Positions 1 to 6,289 of a stretch of DNA of 13,826 nucleotides are shown here, piece by piece. Each line of letters begins with the position of its first letter. The stretch's first letter is position 1. The notes under the pieces are model-generated. The model searched no databases. It saw only the letters and a list, made by a program, of their open reading frames with translations, and was not told where the DNA came from. A program made the translations under genes and the position numbers. Source of the stretch: Pseudomonadota bacterium (lineage in GTDB: Bacteria > Pseudomonadota > Gammaproteobacteria > Competibacterales > Competibacteraceae); contig JAGTSD010000023.1 in assembly GCA_018262135.1 (NCBI GenBank), positions 1 to 13,826 on the forward strand. The letters are read 5' to 3'.

Positions 1-681
1 CACCCCGTCGGTCAAGCGCCACACCGCATCCATCCGCGCCGCCAGGCCCGGATCGTGGGTGACGACCACGAAACTGGTCCCCAGATCGCGATTGAGTTCT
101 AGCATCAGTTCGAACACCTGCTCGGCACTGTGCCGGTCGAGATTGCCGGTCGGCTCGTCGGCCAGCACGCAGGCCGGTTCGGTGATCAGCGCACGCGCCA
201 CCGCCGCCCGCTGCCGCTCGCCGCCGGACAGCTCGCCTGGCTTGTGCGTCAACCGTGGCCCCAGTCCAACCCGTCCCAGCAATTCGGCCGCCCGATCTCT
301 GGCCCGCGCCGGCGCTTCACCGCGAATCAGCAGCGGCATCGCCACGTTCTCCAGGGCGGTAAATTCCGGTAACAGATGATGGAACTGGTAAATAAAGCCA
401 TTGCGCAGCCGGCCCCGGCTCGCGTCGCCCAGCCGGCTCAGTTCCTGGCCCGTCACCCACACCGACCCGGCGGTCGGGGTATCCAGCCCGCCCAGCAGAT
501 GCAGCAGCGTGCTCTTCCCGGAGCCGGAACTGCCGATGATCGCCAGTCGCTCGCCGCGCCGTATCCGCAGATCCACCCCCCGCAACACCTCCAATCGTTC
601 GTCGCCCTGCCGGAAGGTCTTGGCCAGTTGCTGACATTCCAGCACCGCTGCTTCCACCGCCACCGCCACCGCCTCATTCAT
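1..681 (-). CDS. lolD: Lipoprotein-releasing ABC transporter ATP-binding subunit LolD (3' end cut by window edge)
   Basis: LolD is the cytoplasmic ATPase of the LolCDE complex, which extracts outer-membrane lipoproteins from the inner membrane and hands them to LolA. Translation of the minus strand from the ATG at 681 gives 227 in-frame codons before the window ends. Every ABC ATPase motif is visible: Walker [10 protein letters not shown] (residues 50-58), Q-loop Gln99, signature LSGGERQR (151-158), Walker B CVLADEP (171-177) with catalytic Glu176, and H-loop THD (His209). The stretch [16 protein letters not shown] (98-113) is the LolD-specific signature and nearly matches E. coli LolD, which separates it from MacB or FtsE. 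E. coli LolD has 233 residues, so only a short tail should be missing. The start lies 8 bases inside the end of the upstream permease gene, so translational coupling is expected. What follows lolD is outside the window. Confidence 0.95.
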   Translation of the reverse strand, partial: MNEAVAVAVEAAVLECQQLAKTFRQGDERLEVLRGVDLRIRRGERLAIIGSSGSGKSTLLHLLGGLDTPTAGSVWVTGQELSRLGDASRGRLRNGFIYQFHHLLPEFTALENVAMPLLIRGEAPARARDRAAELLGRVGLGPRLTHKPGELSGGERQRAAVARALITEPACVLADEPTGNLDRHSAEQVFELMLELNRDLGTSFVVVTHDPGLAARMDAVWRLTDGV

Positions 682-1924
682 AGCGCAGCGCCTCCGCCGG
701 CTGGGTCCGCGCCGCGCGCCAGGCCGGATACAAGGTCGCCAGCGTGGCCAGGCCAAACGCCACCAGACCGATGGTCGTGACATCGCCCCACTGGACCTGC
801 GACGGCAAATCGCTGATCAGATAGACATCCGGAGCCAGAAACTTCATGCCGAGCGCCCGTTCGATGAACGGCACCACCACATCCACGTGGGTCGCCAGCG
901 CCACCCCGCCGATCAGGCCCAGCAGGGTGCCGACCAGACCGATGGTGATGCCCTGGACGATAAAGATACCCATGACGCTGAGCGGGGTCGCTCCCAGCGT
1001 GCGCAGGATGGCGATATCGGCCTGCTTATCGGTGACCACCATCACCAAGGCAGAGACGATGTTGAAGGCTGCCACTGCCACGATCAGGGTGAGGATCACG
1101 AACATCGCGGTCTTCTCGATCTGCACCGCCCGGAAGAAGCTGGCGTGATCCTGGGTCCAGTCCCGCGCCACATAACCCTCCGGCAGGCGACTCGCCAGTT
1201 CGCGGACCAGACGCGGCGCCTGAAACAGATCGTTCAGGCGCAGACGCACCCCGTTGACCGCACCTTCGGGGAACTGGAACAGCTTGCCCACATCGGCGAT
1301 GTGCGCCAGCGCCAGTCCCCGGTCGTATTCGTACATGCCCGCCTTGAACAGGCCCACCACATTGAATCGTTTGAGCCGCGGCAACACGCCGGCCGGGGTC
1401 ACATTGGCCTGCGGAGTAATCACCGTCACCTTGTCGCCCAGCCCCACCCCCAGTGCGTTGGCCAATTCCTGGCCCAGCACGATGCCAAACTCGCCGGGGC
1501 GCAGATCGTCCAGCGAGCCCTGAAGCATCTTGCCACCGATATCGGATACCTGTTGTTCCTCCGCCGGCAGAATGCCCTGAATCAGCGCGCCGCTGACCAG
1601 CGAGGCGTTGTTGAGCATCGCCTCACCCCGAATGTAGGGCGCACCGCCCTGGACTTCGGGATTGCCGAGCGCCTGGTCGCGCACCGCCGCCCAGTCGTCC
1701 ACCAACCCATACCAGCGGCTCAAAGTGGCGTGTGCAGTCATCGCCAGAATGCGCCCGCGCAATTCCTGCTGGAAACCGTTCATCACCGACAGGACGGTGA
1801 TCAGGGCGGTGATGCCCAGCGCGATGCCGAGCATGGAGGTCAGAGAAATGAAGGAAATGAAATGATTGCGGCGCTTGGCGCGGGTGTAACGCAGGCCGAT
1901 GAACAATTCCAGGGGACGAAACAT
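674..1924 (-). CDS. lolC: Lipoprotein-releasing ABC transporter permease, LolC/LolF type
   Basis: Integral membrane subunit of the LolCDE lipoprotein sorting machine, 416 residues. The reading frame stays open to an ATG at 2041, but the family begins with the pattern MxxPLxLFIGLRY, so the ATG at 1924 ([13 protein letters not shown]) is preferred; the longer version would also cover the promoter. The topology fits the family: TM1 at about residues 28-49 with the conserved VLSVMNGF motif (45-52), a large periplasmic domain (about 50-270), then TM segments at about 273-297, 318-343 and 382-400. The cytoplasmic coupling stretch [17 protein letters not shown] (297-313) and the C-terminal [17 protein letters not shown] are typical. 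Residues 172-190 ([10 protein letters not shown], then RFNVVG) match the LolA-binding Hook region of LolC. The following [11 protein letters not shown] recalls the hybrid LolF type found in species with a single permease. Whether a separate lolE follows lolD cannot be seen. Confidence 0.92.
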   Translation of the reverse strand: MFRPLELFIGLRYTRAKRRNHFISFISLTSMLGIALGITALITVLSVMNGFQQELRGRILAMTAHATLSRWYGLVDDWAAVRDQALGNPEVQGGAPYIRGEAMLNNASLVSGALIQGILPAEEQQVSDIGGKMLQGSLDDLRPGEFGIVLGQELANALGVGLGDKVTVITPQANVTPAGVLPRLKRFNVVGLFKAGMYEYDRGLALAHIADVGKLFQFPEGAVNGVRLRLNDLFQAPRLVRELASRLPEGYVARDWTQDHASFFRAVQIEKTAMFVILTLIVAVAAFNIVSALVMVVTDKQADIAILRTLGATPLSVMGIFIVQGITIGLVGTLLGLIGGVALATHVDVVVPFIERALGMKFLAPDVYLISDLPSQVQWGDVTTIGLVAFGLATLATLYPAWRAARTQPAEALRYE

Positions 1925-1973
1925 GGACACACGATTCCGATTGGCGGCAACGCTCGCTGCCGGAAAGCGCGCC

Positions 1974-2002
1974 ATTATAAACCCAAAAAGATCAGTTGCC
2001 TC
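1974..2002 (-). promoter_or_regulatory. Putative sigma-70 promoter for the lol operon
   Basis: On the minus strand a perfect -10 hexamer TATAAT occupies 1979-1974, about 50 bases before the chosen permease start. The -35 position at a 17-base spacer reads GAGGCA (2002-1997), matching the consensus in only three of six positions. The -10 box is convincing and the -35 is weak. Placing a promoter here supports the start at 1924 over the longer frame. Transcription would begin near 1967, leaving a leader of about 43 bases. Confidence 0.5.
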
Positions 2003-2065
2003 TTGCCTTGGGTGAGCTAACCGGCTGAAATATTGGCACAAGGAGGCGCTGATGACCGATTTGAT

Positions 2066-2086
2066 CCTTCACCCAACGGGTGAGGG
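2066..2086. other. Short strong hairpin between the hen1 remnant and the lol promoter
   Basis: The arms CCTTCACCC (2066-2074) and GGGTGAGGG (2078-2086) pair over nine bases with one T-G wobble around a three-base AAC loop. Neither strand has a T-run after it (minus strand continues ATCAAATCGG), so it is not a canonical intrinsic terminator. It could still end transcripts from the upstream minus-strand gene cluster before the lol promoter, or be a dispersed repeat unit. Confidence 0.4.
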
Positions 2087-2109
2087 CGATACGACTGCAT
2101 TGGACGAAC

Positions 2110-2283
2110 TCAATCCACATCCACCAGCAAACAGGCGGTGCAACGCGCTTCGCCCGCTTCGGGATAGAAGACGTGAGCCGCGCCGAAACTCAGGTTGTAG
2201 CGTTGCGCCCGGTCAGGGTGCTTGTGCAGCAGAAACCCGAGATCGGTAGCGGGAGGCTGGGTGTTGGTGAGAGTCAGCAGCAT
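2110..2283 (-). pseudogene. hen1: Remnant of Hen1 RNA 3'-terminal ribose 2'-O-methyltransferase (N-terminal 57 codons only)
   Basis: The frame begins at the ATG at 2283, preceded by a purine-rich GGAAAGGGTG, and ends at TGA 2112-2110 after 57 residues. The peptide starts MLLTLTNTQPPATDLGFLLH and continues KHPDRAQRYNLSFGAAHVFY, ending CTACLLVDVD. From knowledge of the family, this matches the beginning of bacterial Hen1 (pattern MLLTITxTxxPATDLGxLLHKHPDR, then GxAHVFYPE, then CTAALLLDVD, normally followed by PxGLVRG). Full bacterial Hen1 is several hundred residues, with an N-terminal ligase-activating region and a C-terminal methyltransferase, and works with Pnkp in RNA repair. Here it stops exactly at DVD, and none of the three forward frames of the next 180 bases resumes it. 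No pnkp gene is visible. It lies 44 bases after the FHA gene in the same orientation. It is best read as a deletion remnant. Confidence 0.75.
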
Positions 2284-2327
2284 AGTTCACCCTTTCCAAC
2301 AGCCAAGCCGGTGTCTCGGCATCCCCC

Positions 2328-2855
2328 CTACTCCACCGCTCCCAGCGCCAGCACGTAGCCGCCCGCCACCAGCAACTCCCCCGGCTTGGCAGTGGCGGCG
2401 GTGTTGACCCCTGGACTCAGTACGTCCAGCAACTCGCCCGTTAGCGCCAGCCGGTAGACCGGCATGTTCTGGCTTTCCAGTTGCACCCACCAGTCGTCGC
2501 GGCGAACCTGCAAGCACAGATGGCGGCGCGACAGCCCCAGATACTCGGCGTTGACCCCAACTGTCCTGGCAGAGTCACCGTCCCAGCGCAGCGAGCGCGG
2601 ATCGGCCAGCAGGCGCGGCGCGATATCCGCTTCCGAACCCCGTCCGAAGCTCACCGCCCGCTCGCGCGGCACCGGCACGGTCAGGGGCGCCGGCAGGCGC
2701 ACCCAACCCAGATAATGCGCCATCATCGGCTGCGGCGCGGCGTGCAATTCCAGTTGCAACTCCGGAAACGGTTGCCAGGTTCCCGGCAACTCCAGCACCG
2801 ATCCGCCAGTCGCTGATGCCCGCCGCTGCGTAGGCCGACAGCCGTTGCAGGGCAA
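2328..2855 (-). CDS. C-terminal FHA domain of the split FhaA-like protein (out of frame with its N-terminal part)
   Basis: This frame is open for 175 codons up to a TTG at 2855 but is almost certainly the end of the gene that starts at 3972, joined by a lost frame register near 2801-2812. It contains a forkhead-associated (FHA) domain, a phosphothreonine-recognition fold: SFGRGSEADI (about 2651-2622) supplies the Gly-Arg of the first binding loop, LSRRHL (about 2534-2517) the Ser-Arg-x-His loop, and the Asn of LESQN (2468-2466) the conserved Asn. The domain runs to the C-terminus, ending GYVLALGAVE. The first 18 or so codons (MPCNGCRPTQ) are rich in Cys and Arg and look like out-of-frame reading of the upstream gene, not a real N-terminus. 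Phosphopeptide binding would make it a natural reader of the kinase encoded at 9656. Independent translation from TTG is possible but unsupported: no ribosome binding site stands out. Confidence 0.6.
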   Translation of the reverse strand: MPCNGCRPTQRRASATGGSVLELPGTWQPFPELQLELHAAPQPMMAHYLGWVRLPAPLTVPVPRERAVSFGRGSEADIAPRLLADPRSLRWDGDSARTVGVNAEYLGLSRRHLCLQVRRDDWWVQLESQNMPVYRLALTGELLDVLSPGVNTAATAKPGELLVAGGYVLALGAVE

Positions 2856-3972
2856 TCCCTGCCACTTGCACCCGGGCTGCTGGCCGCTGGGGAATCCAGG
2901 TACGCTGGTCCAGGCCGGCCACGAGTGGTTCCGGCGGGATAGGCGATGAGAGGGGCGGCGACGGTTGCTCTTCGCTTGCCGGCGCCGGTTCGAGCGGCGT
3001 CGCCACCTGCGGTTCCACTGGCTCGGCGAACTCGACCGGCAGACCCAGCTTCGGCTCGCGCCGGCCCCAGGGGTCGATCAGCGGACAGGTGTCGTCTGCC
3101 TCATCCAGCGTCGGCTCCGGCGCCAGCGCCGGTTCGTCCGCCGGTGCAGCCGGAACGACCGCCGGCGGTGCGGAATGGGGTTTCGGCGGAGTCCGCACTG
3201 TGGCCGGTTTTCCGACCGCAACCAGGTTTTCGCCCACCGCCGTCACCCGCAGGCGCAGGCCGCGCCCGCGCCGATCCCGCGCCGTGAAGCCCCCAGCGTC
3301 ATCCCCCGTCAGGATCAGCCCGCCCGGCGGTTCCGCCACCACGTCCACCAAGGCTGGCGTCCCCGGTCGCAGCATCAGCAACACCGACTCGCCGCCGGGA
3401 AACGGCCAAGCCGCTACCGCGAAACTGCTGGCCCGCCGGTCGCCGTTGAGCAGGGTCAGCCGCTGGCCGGGATAGATCGGCCCCACGTCCCGCCAGTCGC
3501 CCCCGGCCTCGGCCGCGGCCTGAATCTGGAACACCGGGATTTCGTTCTCATCCGGCAGATAAATCGCCCGGCCGAACAGAAATTGTACCTCGCCCGTTCG
3601 CAGCGTCGGGTCCGCTTCCAACTGGTAGCGGATCGTCGCGTGTTCGGCCAGATAGCGGCCCAAGTCCTGCTCGTGCAGCCGCCGCAATTCTCGCAGCAGC
3701 GTTTTGCGCCCGAGGCCATCCTCCAATCGTTCGTCCCGCACGTAATCGCGTTCCGGGACACGGACGATGATGTGGCTGTAGCGCGTCTCCTTGCGCTGGC
3801 GGCCTTGCGGGGCGCGCGGGTGACGCTTGAGCGCTTCCATCAGGAACAGGCCCTCCTGGCCACCCCGGACCCGCTCCCACAGCAGTTCGACGTTGAACAC
3901 GTCCGGGATCTTGCGCAGAGTCGCGCAGATCACGTAATCGGAGGCGAGCAGCGCCTCAGGTTGGGTTGGCAT
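2575..3972 (-). CDS. FhaA-like protein, N-terminal part, frameshifted before its FHA domain
   Basis: An upstream ATG exists at 3993, but the ATG at 3972 has GAGGA eight bases before it and is preferred; it overlaps the SEDS gene by 17 bases. Residues 1-150 form a compact domain: YSHIIVRVPERDY (65-77), a charged helical stretch (88-111), then IRYQLEADPTLRTGEVQFLF (114-133). This pattern of 'ordered strand, helix, basic hairpin with LxTGxxxF' resembles the N-terminal domain of actinobacterial FhaA (DUF3662), though similarity is by eye only. Residues 165-255 are beta-rich and 260-365 form a Pro/Ala/Glu-rich linker. After about residue 388 (AAAGISDWR) the frame turns to Ala/Gly/Arg-rich nonsense until the stop at 2575, while the frame one base later encodes a good FHA domain. 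Restoring the register (for example one fewer G in the codons for WR) gives one protein of about 545 residues spanning 2328-3972. There is no signal peptide or membrane span, so it is probably cytoplasmic. Confidence 0.65.
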   Translation of the reverse strand: MPTQPEALLASDYVICATLRKIPDVFNVELLWERVRGGQEGLFLMEALKRHPRAPQGRQRKETRYSHIIVRVPERDYVRDERLEDGLGRKTLLRELRRLHEQDLGRYLAEHATIRYQLEADPTLRTGEVQFLFGRAIYLPDENEIPVFQIQAAAEAGGDWRDVGPIYPGQRLTLLNGDRRASSFAVAAWPFPGGESVLLMLRPGTPALVDVVAEPPGGLILTGDDAGGFTARDRRGRGLRLRVTAVGENLVAVGKPATVRTPPKPHSAPPAVVPAAPADEPALAPEPTLDEADDTCPLIDPWGRREPKLGLPVEFAEPVEPQVATPLEPAPASEEQPSPPLSSPIPPEPLVAGLDQRTWIPQRPAARVQVAGIALQRLSAYAAAGISDWRIGAGVAGNLATVSGVATGIARRAAADDGALSGLGAPAGAPDRAGAARAGGELRTGFGSGYRAAPAGRSALAALGR

Positions 3973-6289
3973 GGCTTTTTTCCTCGACCGCAACGGCCAG
4001 CGCCACGATCGGTAACACGAATAAGGTCAGATGGCTGCCGGCGGCCGACAGCAGGGGCATCGGCTGGCCCATGATGGGCAAAAAGCCCAGGTTGGCGCCC
4101 CAGGACACCAGCATGTGCGCGCCCAGCAGGGCCGCGCCGCCATACAGGGTAAAATACGCGAAACTACCCAGCGCGGTCAGCCGGTAATCGCCACGCCCGA
4201 TCCAGTCCAGGGCGCGGTCGGCGATCGTCAGCAGCAGCAGGATGAACGCCGCCTGAAGTCCGACCAGCCCCAGCCCCGCCGCACCGCCCTGCCGGCTCAG
4301 AAAAAACGCCGGGGTGAAATCGTTTTCCACCACCGGAATCGCCATGGCCCGGCCATTCGTCCCATCGCGCCAGGCCGCGCCCCACCAGCCGCCGGCGCGG
4401 ATCGCCTCCAGCGCCCGCCGCAACTGGTAACCGGAGTGGGGATGCCGTTCCGGCGCGGCCCAGACCTGGATGCGATCCGTTTGAAAATCGAGCGGAAAAT
4501 CCTCCGGCCGGTCGTGCAGCCAGGCTCCTCCCAAGGCGAGGAGCAACGTCAGCGCCAACAACACTGCGCCGCCGCCCCGGCGCCAGGCCGGCTCGGGATG
4601 CGCCCGCAGATAGGCCCAGGCCAGGGCCAGCGCCCCGATCAGCAACAACACCAGCGGCGAGAAATCACGCAGGAACACCAGGGCAAAGCCGCTCGCCGCC
4701 AGCAGCAGCGTCACCGGCCCCAGATAGCGTAGCCAGAGCGAGGGCTTGGCGAAACTCCAGTCGCGCCCCCACAGGCGCACCCGCAGCATCAGGGCGTAGG
4801 CCGCCGCCGCGAGCAGGGCCAGCTTGGTCAGCTCCAACGGCTGGAAACCCGCCCAGCCCCCCTCGTCGCCAAACGCGGCCTGCGCCGCCAGCAGCGCCAG
4901 CCCGGCGCCGCCCAGCCCGCGCAGGCCCCAGCGCGCCCGCCGCGCGTTCAGCCAGGGGTGGGGTTGCCGCCAGCGCCAGAACGTCCAGCCGGCCCAGGCC
5001 GCCCAGCCGAACGTGCCCGCCAGCGCCGCACCGCTGCCGCCGTAGCGCAGCCAGCCGGATTCACCGGCGCCCGCCCCCAGTTGCAACAGCGTCGCCAACC
5101 CGGCTCCCAGCAACAGTGTCAGTGTCGCCAGCAAACCAGCGCTCCACGGCGAGCGCACCGTCCACAGCCAGACCAGCAGTGCCGGCCAGGCCAGCAGATA
5201 CGGCCACAACGCCGGCGCGGTCAGGATGCCCAGGTGCAAACCCAGGCAGGCCCCGGCCAATCCCAGCCCCAATGCGATGCGTCGCCGGACCGGCCCTTCC
5301 GGCCAGCGCCGCCGCCGCCCCAGCCAGACGAGAGCCAGCGCCAGCGGCGGCAAGCCCAACAGCAGCGGCCAGAACAGATCGCCCGGGGCGGACGGGCGCA
5401 GCCAGGCCATCGCTTGCCAGCGCGTCCTGACCGCCGGCGCGGCGTCTGGCGGAACCGAACCGGCCGGCCAGCGTTGCGCGCGGGTCAGCACCGCCAGTTC
5501 CAACACCGGTTCGGTTCGGGTCACCCGATAGTGGGTGCGACCGACGATCAACCGGTCGCCGGCCGCCAGTGGAATGGAGCGCCGCCACAACGATTCGGCC
5601 GCCGGCGTTCCGGCCGCCACCGTCACCGGCGGACCGTCCAGCCGGCCGGCGTTACCGGGTCGCAGTGCGAAGCCCGGTCGGGTTGGAGCGACGACCGCCG
5701 TATCCACCGGCACGCCCGGCAATCCCAGCCGGTCGGCGCAATACACTCCACCGCCCAGCCGCAACGGGCGTTGCATCAGCCCGCCCAGGCCCCAGGCCGC
5801 CAGCCGCTCGCGTAACCAGGTCCGACTGTTGGAGACGCATTCCGGTAGCGGTTGACCGTCCCGGCGCAGGCGAAGCCCATCATAATCCCAGCGCCGGTCG
5901 CCCATTTGCAACGTCAGCCGGTCGGCGCCGGCGGCCAGCACTGCAAAGGACCGGTCGCCGACTGCGAACGCTGCGCCCACCGCCAGCGGCCATTCCCGGG
6001 TCGGCCGGTCACCGTGACCCCGGGCAGGCCGCCACAACACCTGCCTGCCGGGCGCGATATTGGCCAGCCGCCAGCCGCCATCCGCTTCGCGGCGCAGCAG
6101 TACATGCTCGCCATCCGCTTGCGGCGCCCGCAGTGCCTCGCGACCCAGGATCACGCTCTGACCGGGTTCCAGCGCCACCGTCAGGGCACGCGGCTCCTGC
6201 CAGGCTGGCGCCCGGTACACCGTCCACGCTATCGCCAGCACCGGCAACAGCCAGACCAGTAACAACCAGAATTTACGCGAAAGCGTCAT
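3956..6289 (-). CDS. SEDS-family (RodA/FtsW-like) protein with long periplasmic FHA-like N-terminal extension
   Basis: SEDS proteins are polytopic peptidoglycan glycosyltransferases that work with a partner PBP. At 777 residues this is about twice the usual 370-420. The core occupies about 305-770: FQPLELTK (482-489) matches the FQPSELxK motif, RDFSPLV (541-547) the divergent 'DFGT' segment, GYQLRRALEAIRAGGWWG (620-637) the GYQ..qS..AI.sGG motif, Asp657 in VENDF matches the catalytic Asp of the fourth outer loop, and LPIMGQPMPLLSAAGS (737-752) the LPitG.PlPflSyGGS motif. The usual EE(L/M)G after the catalytic Asp is replaced by SRQGG. TM1 is at 7-26 after a basic N-terminus and the next span (304-323) is followed by GRRRRWPEGPVRRR, so residues 27-303 should lie in the periplasm. 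Two stretches there (about 36-118 and 205-256) resemble degenerate FHA beta folds. The start overlaps the PBP stop as ATGA, implying translational coupling. Confidence 0.85.
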   Translation of the reverse strand: MTLSRKFWLLLVWLLPVLAIAWTVYRAPAWQEPRALTVALEPGQSVILGREALRAPQADGEHVLLRREADGGWRLANIAPGRQVLWRPARGHGDRPTREWPLAVGAAFAVGDRSFAVLAAGADRLTLQMGDRRWDYDGLRLRRDGQPLPECVSNSRTWLRERLAAWGLGGLMQRPLRLGGGVYCADRLGLPGVPVDTAVVAPTRPGFALRPGNAGRLDGPPVTVAAGTPAAESLWRRSIPLAAGDRLIVGRTHYRVTRTEPVLELAVLTRAQRWPAGSVPPDAAPAVRTRWQAMAWLRPSAPGDLFWPLLLGLPPLALALVWLGRRRRWPEGPVRRRIALGLGLAGACLGLHLGILTAPALWPYLLAWPALLVWLWTVRSPWSAGLLATLTLLLGAGLATLLQLGAGAGESGWLRYGGSGAALAGTFGWAAWAGWTFWRWRQPHPWLNARRARWGLRGLGGAGLALLAAQAAFGDEGGWAGFQPLELTKLALLAAAAYALMLRVRLWGRDWSFAKPSLWLRYLGPVTLLLAASGFALVFLRDFSPLVLLLIGALALAWAYLRAHPEPAWRRGGGAVLLALTLLLALGGAWLHDRPEDFPLDFQTDRIQVWAAPERHPHSGYQLRRALEAIRAGGWWGAAWRDGTNGRAMAIPVVENDFTPAFFLSRQGGAAGLGLVGLQAAFILLLLTIADRALDWIGRGDYRLTALGSFAYFTLYGGAALLGAHMLVSWGANLGFLPIMGQPMPLLSAAGSHLTLFVLPIVALAVAVEEKSHANPT
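3981..3985 (-). promoter_or_regulatory. Ribosome binding site deciding the FhaA-like start
   Basis: GAGGA on the minus strand, eight bases (an A-rich run then GCC) before the ATG at 3972. The alternative ATG at 3993 has no comparable site, so 3972 is the supported start. The site lies within the last codons of the SEDS gene. Confidence 0.6.

Noticed and set aside
887..2020. Plus-strand open frame of 377 codons across the lol permease
   Set aside because: Antisense to a well-conserved permease, rich in His/Gln/Arg as expected of a shadow frame, with no similarity recognised.
1925..2041. N-terminal extension of the lol permease to the ATG at 2041
   Set aside because: The extra 39 residues do not resemble family N-termini and cover the TATAAT box; the family start pattern begins at 1924.
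2305..2322. Short inverted repeat GCCG/CGGC after the FHA gene as a terminator
   Set aside because: The stem is only four bases and has no T-run on the minus strand, so termination there is not supported.
3973..3993. Earlier start at 3993 for the FhaA-like protein
   Set aside because: It adds only seven residues, lacks a good ribosome binding site and increases the overlap with the SEDS gene; GAGGA is well placed for 3972.
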